A stretch of 64,000 bases of DNA from NCBI RefSeq assembly GCF_014648775.1, contig NZ_BMRT01000005.1, forward strand, positions 248,001-312,000. Reading direction: 5' to 3'. The notes beneath the pieces were generated by a model. The model had not been told where the DNA came from. It made no database searches and saw only the letters and a list, made by a program, of their open reading frames with translations. This DNA comes from Streptomyces abikoensis. GTDB lineage: Bacteria > Actinomycetota > Actinomycetes > Streptomycetales > Streptomycetaceae. Shown in pieces: positions 49,200-56,679 of the stretch. The first letter of the stretch is position 1; every line of letters starts with the position of its first letter. A program made the position numbers and the translations under genes.

Positions 49200-49388
49200 A
49201 TGTCCATGCTCGACAAGCTCAAGGGCCTGCTCAAGGGGCACGAGGACACAGCCCGGCAAGGCGTCGAGAAGGCCGGCGACGCGTTCGACGCGAGGACGGG
49301 GAACAAGTACCAGAGCCAGGTCGACGCGGCGCAGCGGAAGATCGACGAGCAGCTCGGCAACAGGCCGCCCACGGACGACCAGCCCTAG
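49200..49388 (+). CDS. MT0933-like antitoxin-family protein
   Basis: A 62-residue helical, highly charged protein beginning MSMLDKLKGLLKGHEDTARQGVEKAGDAFDA, then RTGNKYQSQVDAAQRKIDEQLG. This pattern (DK-G-KAGD-x-D-x-RTGGKY) is that of the actinobacterial MT0933-like antitoxin family, which also resembles CsbD stress proteins. No toxin partner lies next to it, so antitoxin function is doubtful here. AGGAGG precedes ATG 49200. Confidence 0.8.
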   Translation: MSMLDKLKGLLKGHEDTARQGVEKAGDAFDARTGNKYQSQVDAAQRKIDEQLGNRPPTDDQP

Positions 49389-49407
49389 CGCCCCTCGCCA
49401 CCCCTGA

Positions 49408-49971
49408 TCACCACAACCTGTCGATCTCCCCGGGGTAGAGCCCGATCCGGGCGTTCCGGAACGACGCGGCACCGCGCCGCCCCCGCTCGGTGAAGAAGTC
49501 CGCCAGCGTGACCTTGTCGAAGCCGGGGCGGTCGCTGGGGAAGGGAGCCTCCGGGGTGCCCCCGACGAGTACGGCGCCCTCCAGTACGCGCCAGCCGGCC
49601 CCTTCGTAGAAGCCCCGCAAGGGGCGGTCGCAGGTGAAGATTCCCAGGTCCGCACCGCTTTTCGCGATCATTTCACGGGCGGCAGCCACGAGCTGCCGCC
49701 CGTGTCCTTTGCCCCGGTGCGCCTCGGCGGTGACGACCGAACTCAGGCCGGCCGCCCGGTAACGGACGCCTTCGTGCTCGATGTCCTTCCACAGGACGTC
49801 GAGCACCGCCGTGACTTCACCCTCCGGCGTTACCAGCGGTATCGTCAGCGGATTCAACGCGGGATCGTGCGGGATTCCTCCGAGGCCGGGCCATGCCTCT
49901 TCGCGCAACGCACGCGCCTGTACGCGGAATTGCTCCGGAAGGTAGTCCTCCGCGTACATTCCGATATCCAT
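49408..49971 (-). CDS. GNAT-family N-acetyltransferase
   Basis: A 187-residue acyltransferase. The acetyl-CoA site is visible in LSSVVTAEAHRGKGHGRQLVAAARE, followed by LGIFTCDRPLRGFYEGAGWRV, the typical fourth GNAT motif. The N-terminus (MYAEDYLPEQFRVQARALREEAWPG) and C-terminus (LFPGEIDRLW-like end) resemble small-molecule acetyltransferases related to aminoglycoside-modifying enzymes, but the substrate is not known. ATG 49971 is preceded by GGCGGGA; the ATG at 49998 adds nine residues. Confidence 0.85.
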   Translation of the reverse strand: MDIGMYAEDYLPEQFRVQARALREEAWPGLGGIPHDPALNPLTIPLVTPEGEVTAVLDVLWKDIEHEGVRYRAAGLSSVVTAEAHRGKGHGRQLVAAAREMIAKSGADLGIFTCDRPLRGFYEGAGWRVLEGAVLVGGTPEAPFPSDRPGFDKVTLADFFTERGRRGAASFRNARIGLYPGEIDRLW

Positions 49972-50223
49972 TCCCGCCAGCCCTTTCACTCCGTTCAACT
50001 GCCCTCTTCCTCAGTTGAACACATCTTCCCCGCCCCCCAACTCACCGCATAGCGGATCCAATCCACCGCTCAGCGTTTACCAACAGATCAAATCCTTGTT
50101 GCGCCCCTGTCAATCTCCGTCCATCGGTGGCACGCTCTCCTCAATTCGCTCCTGCACCACTCCTGACGCAACGGCGCGGCCCTTGACCCGGGCTGCCCGT
50201 AACCCCCCTCTTAGGAGATCGAG

Positions 50224-51846
50224 TTGAGAAGCAACACCGCCACCCCCCGAAAGAACTCCCTGCGCGCCGCCGCACTTGTCGCCTCCGCCGCCATGGTGGT
50301 CATCGGCGTGCAGTCGGGCTCGGCGAACGCGACGGCCGAAAAGGTCGCGGGCGGCCAGCAGTTGGCGCTCTCCGCCGGCCAGCGGGCCGCCGCCGTGCAG
50401 GACGCGCAGGGCGGGGCGGCCTCGACCGCCGCGAAGATCGGCCTGGACGCCGACAAGGAGAAGCTGATCGTCCGTGACGTCGTGAAGGACGCCGACGGCA
50501 CGACGCACACGCGCTACGAGCGCACCTACGAGGGCCTGCCGGTGCTCGGCGGCGACCTCGTGGTGCACCAGAAGAAGAACGGCGCCCGCGACGTCACCAA
50601 GGCGACCGACGCCAAGATAGCCGTGCCCAGCACCACGCCCTCCCTCGCGCCCGCCGCCGCCAAGAAGAGCGCGCTGAGCGTCGCCGCCGGGGAGAAGACC
50701 GCGAAGGCCGACGCCGACCGCGCGCCGCGCAAGGTCATCTGGGCCGCGCAGGGCAAGCCGGTCCTGGCGTACGAGACCGTGGTCACCGGCGTCCAGAAGG
50801 ACGGCACGCCCAGCAAGCTCCACGTGATCACCGACGCGAACACCGGTGAGAAGCTGTTCCAGGACGAGGCCATCGAGACCGGCACCGGGACCAGCACCTA
50901 CAGCGGAAACGTTCCGCTGACCACCACCAAGTCGGGTTCGGGGTACACCCTCGAGGACGGCTCGCGCGGCGGCCACAAGACGTACGACCTCAACCAGGGC
51001 ACCGACGGCACCGGCGCGCTCTTCACGAACTCCAGCGACGTCTGGGGTGCGGGCCGCCAGAAGGCCGGTGTCGACGCCCACTACGGCGCGGCCGTCACCT
51101 GGGACTTCTACAAGAACGTGCTCGGCCGCAGCGGCATCAAGGGCGACGGCAAGGGCGCCTACTCCCGCGTCCACTACGGCAACGGCTACGTCAACGCCTT
51201 CTGGGACGACGAGTGCTTCTGCATGACCTACGGCGACGGTGAGAACGACGCCCACCCGCTGACCTCGCTCGACGTGGCAGCCCACGAGATGAGCCACGGC
51301 GTCACCTCCGCCACCGCCAACCTCCGCTACAGCGGCGAGTCCGGCGGCCTCAACGAGGCCACCTCGGACATCTTCGGCACCGCCGCCGAGTTCTACGCCA
51401 ACAACGCCGCCGACCCGGGCGACTACCTCATCGGCGAGAAGATCGACATCCGCGGCGACGGCAGCCCGCTGCGCTACATGGACAAGCCGAGCAAGGACGG
51501 CCGCTCCAAGGACTACTGGTCGTCCTCCCTGGGCAGCGTCGACGTCCACTACTCCTCCGGCCCCGCCAACCACTTCTTCTACCTGCTGTCCGAGGGCAGC
51601 GGCAGCAAGGTCGTCGGCGGCGTGAGCTACAACAGCCCCACCTACAACAACTCCAAGATCACGGGCATCGGCCGGGACAAGGCCACCAAGATCTGGTACA
51701 AGGCCCTGACCACGTACTTCACCTCCACCACCAACTACAAGGCCGCCCGCACCGCCACCCTCAAGGCCACCGCGGACCTCTACGGCGCCACCAGCAACGA
51801 GTACAAGACGGTCGCCGCCACCTGGACCGCGATCAACGTGAAGTAA
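50224..51846 (+). CDS. Secreted M4 (thermolysin-like) metalloprotease
   Basis: A 540-residue exported zinc protease made as a proenzyme. A signal peptide ends near SANATA (about residue 38), followed by an FTP/PepSY propeptide to about residue 215. The M4 catalytic domain has zinc ligands His 354 and His 358 in AAHEMSHGVTS, catalytic Glu 355, and third ligand Glu 378 in SGGLNEATSD. DVHYSSGPANHFFYLLSEG holds the transition-state His. The start is a TTG at 50224 with AGGAG nine bases upstream, and no better start is present. Confidence 0.93.
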   Translation: MRSNTATPRKNSLRAAALVASAAMVVIGVQSGSANATAEKVAGGQQLALSAGQRAAAVQDAQGGAASTAAKIGLDADKEKLIVRDVVKDADGTTHTRYERTYEGLPVLGGDLVVHQKKNGARDVTKATDAKIAVPSTTPSLAPAAAKKSALSVAAGEKTAKADADRAPRKVIWAAQGKPVLAYETVVTGVQKDGTPSKLHVITDANTGEKLFQDEAIETGTGTSTYSGNVPLTTTKSGSGYTLEDGSRGGHKTYDLNQGTDGTGALFTNSSDVWGAGRQKAGVDAHYGAAVTWDFYKNVLGRSGIKGDGKGAYSRVHYGNGYVNAFWDDECFCMTYGDGENDAHPLTSLDVAAHEMSHGVTSATANLRYSGESGGLNEATSDIFGTAAEFYANNAADPGDYLIGEKIDIRGDGSPLRYMDKPSKDGRSKDYWSSSLGSVDVHYSSGPANHFFYLLSEGSGSKVVGGVSYNSPTYNNSKITGIGRDKATKIWYKALTTYFTSTTNYKAARTATLKATADLYGATSNEYKTVAATWTAINVK

Positions 51847-51988
51847 CCCCCGCGGGCGCACCCCACCGGTGCGCCCCGACGGGTACACCCCCCAGCGCCC
51901 CCGTCGCCCCCGTGGCGGCGGGGGCGGCACCCGTGGCGGCGGGGGCGCACCCGTCGTACGTCCTCGCCTTCCGTACGTACCATGAAGC

Positions 51989-52483
51989 GTGATCGACCTC
52001 GGCTACTCCCTCTCCCGCCGCTTCCCGGACCCCCCGCAGACGGACTACCGCACCGCCGACGTGCACGCGCTGCGGCACGACCTGTTCTGCGGCGACGTCT
52101 ATCTGGCCGACGTCAAGGAGGACCGGGAGCTGTCCACAGCCTGGGGATGGGTGCCGGTGCTCGACTTCGCGTGGGCGCTGTGCGACATCGTCGAGAAGGT
52201 CGACCAGGACCCCCGGGGCAGCCGCTCGGCGCGGACGCAGTTCGCCGAGCTGGACTTCACCGAGTCCACCGACTGCCTGGTCTTCGAGCGCCGCTTCGGC
52301 TGGGTGGAGGTCACGGCCGACTGGGCGCCGGACGACCCGCCGCTGACCTTCGACCACAAGGCGCTGCGCCGCGAAGCCCGCGATTTCCTTCACGATCTGA
52401 TCGCGGATCTGGTGGACATGCATGACGGACTCGGCGACAACCCCGCCATCTGGGACCTGCAGAGCCGCTTCCCCCGGGTGTGA
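51989..52483 (+). CDS. Conserved hypothetical protein, DUF-type
   Basis: A 164-residue cytoplasmic protein of unknown function. It is acidic, with DLGYSLSRRFPDPPQTDYRTADVHALRHDLFCGDVYLAD, WGWVPVLDFAWALCDIVE and a C-terminal helix LHDLIADLVDMHDGLGDNPAIWDL. The pattern suggests an immunity-like or SUKH-like small domain, but I cannot name a family. Codon bias is normal and GTG 51989 is the likely start. It stands alone between the M4 protease and the oxidoreductase genes. Confidence 0.75.
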   Translation: MIDLGYSLSRRFPDPPQTDYRTADVHALRHDLFCGDVYLADVKEDRELSTAWGWVPVLDFAWALCDIVEKVDQDPRGSRSARTQFAELDFTESTDCLVFERRFGWVEVTADWAPDDPPLTFDHKALRREARDFLHDLIADLVDMHDGLGDNPAIWDLQSRFPRV

Positions 52484-52496
52484 ACGACATCTGTGC

Positions 52497-52527
52497 TTGA
52501 CCTCAATCCTGGTTGAGGTTGAAGACT
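52497..52527 (+). promoter_or_regulatory. SoxR-box promoter of the quinone oxidoreductase gene
   Basis: CCTCAATCCTGGTTGAGG (52501-52518) has the outer arms CCTCAA and TTGAGG of the SoxR box CCTCAAG-N4-CTTGAGG. It is overlapped by TTGACC (-35, 52497-52502), and a 19-base spacer leads to AAGACT. The long spacer is typical of MerR-family targets. Confidence 0.8.
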
Positions 52528-52564
52528 CGGGACCGTCCCCGTGACGATCTTCGAGGAGAGCGCC

Positions 52565-53578
52565 ATGCACGTCATCCGTCTGCACGCCTTCGGCCCCGCC
52601 GAGAACCTGCGCCACGAGCGCGCCGAGGACCCCGTTCCCGGCCCCGGCCAGGTCCGGGTGGCCGTGGCGGCGGCGGGCGTCCACCTCGTCGACACCACCC
52701 AGCGCGCCGGGGACCCCGGCAACCCGTACGGCCTGCCCGAGCTGCCGGCCGTCCTGGGCCGGGAGGTCGCGGGCACCGTCGACGCCCTCGGCGAGGGCAC
52801 CGACCCCCGCTGGCTCGGCCGGCGAGTCGTCGCCCACCTGGGCCGCACCGCCCCCGGCGGGGGCTACGCGGAGCTGGCCGTCGTCGACGCCGCCAGGCTC
52901 CACGAACTGCCGGACGGGCTCGCCGAGGACCACGCCATCGCCATGATCGGTACGGGCCGCACCGCGCTCGGCATCCTGGGCTTCACCGAGCTGGGCGAGG
53001 ACGACGTCGTGATCGTCCCGGCCGCCGCGGGCGGCATCGGCTCGCTGCTCGTGCAGTACGCCAAGAACGCGGGTGCCACCGTCGTCGGGCTGGCCGGCGG
53101 GCCGGCCAAGGTCGCCCACGTCGGCGCGCTGGGCGCCGACGTCGCCCTCGACTACGACGACCCCGAGTGGGCCGAGCGGGCCCGTACGGCCCTGTGGGGG
53201 CGCGCCGCCACGGTCGTGTTCGACGGCGTCGGCGGCGCGGTCGCGCGGGCCGCCGTGGACCTGCTGGCGCCCGGCGGGCTGCACCTGGTCTTCGGCTGGT
53301 CCGCGCGGGGCACGGTCGGCGCGGGGCCGTGGGAGCCGGAGCCGACCTGGCTCGCCGAGCGTGGCATCACCTCACGGAACGTGCTCGGCCCGGCCATGCT
53401 GGAACGGTTCGGCGGGGGCGAGACCGGCATACGGCGGCTGGAGGAGCTGTCGCTGGCGGACGCCGCGGCGGGGCGCGTCGTCCCGGCCGTGCAGCGCTTC
53501 CCGCTCGCCGAGGCGGCGGCCGCCCACCGGGCGCTGGAGACGCGCGGCACGATCGGCAAGGTCGTGCTCGTCCCCTGA
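52565..53578 (+). CDS. Quinone oxidoreductase (zinc-dependent alcohol dehydrogenase superfamily)
   Basis: A 337-residue NADPH:quinone reductase-like enzyme. It begins MHVIRLHAFGPAENLRHE and has the GroES-like part PVPGPGQVRVAVAAAGVHLVD, then the cofactor motif AAAGGIGSLLVQYAKNAGA. The zinc-binding Cys/His residues of true alcohol dehydrogenases are missing. It would reduce quinone-type redox compounds. ATG 52565 follows GAGGAGA. It sits behind a SoxR-box-like promoter, so redox-active metabolites may induce it. In S. coelicolor a similar SoxR target has been described. Confidence 0.9.
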   Translation: MHVIRLHAFGPAENLRHERAEDPVPGPGQVRVAVAAAGVHLVDTTQRAGDPGNPYGLPELPAVLGREVAGTVDALGEGTDPRWLGRRVVAHLGRTAPGGGYAELAVVDAARLHELPDGLAEDHAIAMIGTGRTALGILGFTELGEDDVVIVPAAAGGIGSLLVQYAKNAGATVVGLAGGPAKVAHVGALGADVALDYDDPEWAERARTALWGRAATVVFDGVGGAVARAAVDLLAPGGLHLVFGWSARGTVGAGPWEPEPTWLAERGITSRNVLGPAMLERFGGGETGIRRLEELSLADAAAGRVVPAVQRFPLAEAAAAHRALETRGTIGKVVLVP

Positions 53579-53760
53579 TGCGGGTGCGGCCTTGGGGTGG
53601 GTGCGGCCTTGAGGCGGCCGGGTGCGACTGCATACGTCGAAATATGCCGAACAAGCGCCCGATTCACCGTCGAGGGGCGTATGTCACCCGGCGGGCCTAG
53701 GCTGGATTGCGAGCTTCTGCACGTCGCGCACGGCGCGAGAGCACGCGAGAGCGGGTACCC

Positions 53761-55293
53761 ATGAGCTCGAACGAGCCTCCCATAGCCGATTCCGAGGCCC
53801 CTGAAACCGACGCCGACCCCCGCCGCTGGTGGGGGCTGGTGGTGATCGCACTGGCGCAGCTGATGGTCGTGCTCGACGCGACCATCGTGAACATCGCCCT
53901 CCCCTCGGCCCAGCGCGAGCTCGGGATGACCGACGCCCACCGCCAGTGGGTCATCACCGCCTACTCGCTCGCCTTCGGCGGGCTCCTGCTGCTCGGGGGC
54001 AGGATCGCCGACCGCATCGGGCGCAAACGCACCTTCACCCTGGGCCTCGTCGGTTTCGCGGCCGCCTCCGCGCTCGGCGGCGCCGCCCACGGCCAGGGCA
54101 CGCTCTACGCGGCCCGCGCCCTGCAGGGCGTCTTCGCGGCGGTGCTGGCGCCCTCGGCGCTGTCGCTGCTGACGACGACGTTCACGGATCTGCGCGAGCG
54201 CGGCAAGGCGTTCGGGATCTACGGCGCCATCGCGGGCGGCGGCGCGGCCATCGGGCTGATCACCGGCGGCCTGCTGACCGAGTACCTGGACTGGCGCTGG
54301 TGCCTGTACGTCAACGTGCCGATCGCCCTGATCGCGCTGCTCGGCGCGGTCTGGCTGCTGCGCGACCACCGGCCGCCGCCGGCCGACCGGCCGAGCCTGG
54401 ACCTGCCCGGGGTGCTGCTGGGCTGCGGCGGGCTCGTGGCCGTCGTCTACGCGTGCAGCGAGGCCGAACCGCACGGCTGGTCCAGCCCGTTGGTCCTCGG
54501 TCTGCTGTGCGGCGGGGTGGTGCTGCTGGCGTTCTTCGCCCGGTGGCAGACCCGGGCGCGCAGCCCGCTGCTGCCACCGCGCGTCATCGCCGACCGCAAC
54601 CGGGGCGGCGCGCTGATCACGATGGCGCTGGCGGTCGTGGGGATGTTCGGGATGTTCCTGTTCATGACCTACTACCTGCAGGTCGTGCTCGGGTACTCAC
54701 CGCTGCGGACCGGCCTGGCATTTCTGCCGATGACCGGCGCGATCGTGCTCGCCTCGACGCAGATCTCGGCGCGGCTGATGACCCGGCTGCCGCCCCGGCT
54801 GCTGATGGCGCCGGGCGCCCTGCTCGCGGCGACGGGGCTGTTCCTGCTGACGTTCCTGACCACCGAGCCGGCCTACGCCTCGCACGTCCTGCCTTCCATG
54901 ATCCTCGTCGGGCTCGGCATGGGCCTGATCTTCATGCCGGTCGTCAACGTCGCCACGTCCGGAGTGGCGCCGCGCGACTCGGGCGTCGCCTCGGCGACGG
55001 TGAACACGGCACAGCAGGTGGGTGGTTCGATCGGGACGGCGTTGCTGAACACGATCGCCACGTCGGCGAGCGCGGCGTATCTGGCGGGGCACGCGGGCGC
55101 GTCGTCGGCCGTCAAGGCCGGCGCGGTGCACGGGTTCAACGTGGCGATCGGCTGGGGTGCGGGGATCATGCTGCTGGCGGCGCTGGTGGCGAGCGTGATG
55201 GTGAGCGCGCGGGCGCCGAACCAGCCCCGGCCCCGCCCCTTCACCGTTTCCGAGCGGGGCCTGCGGCCCCCTCGCAACCCCGCTCCGCGCTGA
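53761..55293 (+). CDS. MFS transporter, DHA2 (14-TM) family
   Basis: A 510-residue major-facilitator exporter of the EmrB/QacA type with about 14 helices. Motifs are LAQLMVVLDATIVNIALPSAQ (helix 1, conserved DxTIVNVAL), GRIADRIGRKRTFTLGL (loop 2-3) and GAIAGGGAAIGLITGGLLTEYLDWRW (motif C). It probably exports drugs or secondary metabolites. ATG 53761. The last 24 residues (PRPFTVSERGLRPPRNPAPR) are encoded by a dispersed repeat and look like an accidental extension. Confidence 0.9.
   Translation: MSSNEPPIADSEAPETDADPRRWWGLVVIALAQLMVVLDATIVNIALPSAQRELGMTDAHRQWVITAYSLAFGGLLLLGGRIADRIGRKRTFTLGLVGFAAASALGGAAHGQGTLYAARALQGVFAAVLAPSALSLLTTTFTDLRERGKAFGIYGAIAGGGAAIGLITGGLLTEYLDWRWCLYVNVPIALIALLGAVWLLRDHRPPPADRPSLDLPGVLLGCGGLVAVVYACSEAEPHGWSSPLVLGLLCGGVVLLAFFARWQTRARSPLLPPRVIADRNRGGALITMALAVVGMFGMFLFMTYYLQVVLGYSPLRTGLAFLPMTGAIVLASTQISARLMTRLPPRLLMAPGALLAATGLFLLTFLTTEPAYASHVLPSMILVGLGMGLIFMPVVNVATSGVAPRDSGVASATVNTAQQVGGSIGTALLNTIATSASAAYLAGHAGASSAVKAGAVHGFNVAIGWGAGIMLLAALVASVMVSARAPNQPRPRPFTVSERGLRPPRNPAPR
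55225..55251. repeat. Dispersed GC-rich repeat, copy 3
   Basis: This matches the repeats at 6828 and 16053 (CCCCGGCCCCGCCCC, then CACCGTTTCC). Here it lies inside the 3' end of the MFS transporter gene. Confidence 0.6.
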
Positions 55294-55321
55294 CACATGG
55301 GGTCCCCGCCCCCGGCCGGGG

Positions 55322-56428
55322 CTAGCGCACGACGCGCAGTTCGCGCGCCGTGTTGTTCAGCCTCCGCCCGGCGGAGTCCGTGCACACCACGATGTCCTCG
55401 ATCCGCACCCCGAACCGTCCCGGCAGGTAGATCCCGGGTTCGATCGAGAAGCACATCCCCGGTACCAGCGGCAGGTGTTCGCCCTCCACCATGTAGGGCG
55501 GTTCGTGCGTCGTGACGCCGATGCCGTGACCCGTGCGGTGGATGAAGTACTCGCCGTATCCGGCGCGGCGGATGACCTGGCGGGCCACGCGGTCGACGTC
55601 CTGGCAGGCCACGCCGGGGCGCACCGCCTCGAACGCGGCCTGCTGGGCCTCGCGCACCAGGTCGTGGACCGTGCGCTCCTCCGCCGTCGGCTCGCCCACG
55701 TGCACCGTGCGGGTGGTGTCGGAGCCGTAGCCGTCCTTGAGGCCGCCGAAGTCCAGGACGACCATGTCGCCGTCCTCGATGACGCGGTCGCCCGCCTCGT
55801 GGTGGGGATCGGCACCGTTGGGGCCCGATCCGACGATCGTGAAGTCGACCTGGGAGTGGCCGTGTTCCCGGAGCAGCCGGGCGAGGTCGGCGGCCACCTC
55901 GCGCTCGCGGCGCCCGGCGAAGCGCACGTCCACGATGGTCTCGTACGTGGCGTCGGCGGCCGCCCCGGCGGCGGCGAGCAGCTCGACCTCGTGGGCGTCC
56001 TTCACCGCCCGGAGCATCGGGAGGACCTCCGTGAGCGCCCCGAAGCCCGCTTCCGGGGCCGTTCGCTGGAGGGCCAGCAGGTGCAGCGCCCACGTCGCGT
56101 CGGAGACGCCGTAACGGCCGCGCGGGTCGAGGTGCCCGGCGACGGTGGTGTACGGGTCCTCGCCGTCGACCCAGCCGACGATCTCCAGCGCGCCCGCGCC
56201 CGGTGAGTGCTGGGCGTCGGCCCGTTCCAGCTGGGGCACCACGAGCAGGGGCTTGCGGCCGGGGGCGAGCAGGAGGGCCGTGAGGCGCTCGGTGACGGCC
56301 GGGACGCGGTAGCCGCAGAGCCAGCCGAGATCGGGGCCCGGGGAGATGATCAGACCGGCCAGGCCCGCCTCGACGGCGGCCAGGACGGCGCGCTCCATGC
56401 GCGCGGCATAGAAATCGACATCGCTCAT
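55322..56428 (-). CDS. M24-family metallopeptidase (Xaa-Pro aminopeptidase-like)
   Basis: A 368-residue pita-bread-fold peptidase. An N-terminal creatinase-like domain covers about 1-150. Metal ligands follow: Asp in VVLDFGGLKDGYGSDTTRT (two Asp), His in RTGHGIGVTTHEPPYM, Glu in FSIEPGIYLP and Glu in GVRIEDIVVCT. It should cleave N-terminal residues before proline or act on related amide bonds. ATG 56428; a longer frame to 56542 is not supported. It is divergent from the MMPL gene. Confidence 0.93.
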   Translation of the reverse strand: MSDVDFYAARMERAVLAAVEAGLAGLIISPGPDLGWLCGYRVPAVTERLTALLLAPGRKPLLVVPQLERADAQHSPGAGALEIVGWVDGEDPYTTVAGHLDPRGRYGVSDATWALHLLALQRTAPEAGFGALTEVLPMLRAVKDAHEVELLAAAGAAADATYETIVDVRFAGRREREVAADLARLLREHGHSQVDFTIVGSGPNGADPHHEAGDRVIEDGDMVVLDFGGLKDGYGSDTTRTVHVGEPTAEERTVHDLVREAQQAAFEAVRPGVACQDVDRVARQVIRRAGYGEYFIHRTGHGIGVTTHEPPYMVEGEHLPLVPGMCFSIEPGIYLPGRFGVRIEDIVVCTDSAGRRLNNTARELRVVR

Positions 56429-56679
56429 GGGGGCAGCGTAATCCGGACGAAGACGGTCGGCCGAGTGACCTCTACCCCACGGGTGAGAGGGCCTCCACCC
56501 GCCCTCCTCCTCAGGGTTGAGAGGCTTCCTCAACTTCCCCACCCCAGGGCCGATTTCCCCCTGATTCCCCGGGATTTTGTTGTGGAGCGGGAACTTCAGT
56601 CCCTAGCGTGTTTCCCGCCCATACCGCACACACGAGCGCCCGTACACGCATGCTGTTAAGAGGTAGTTGAAGGAGCGTT

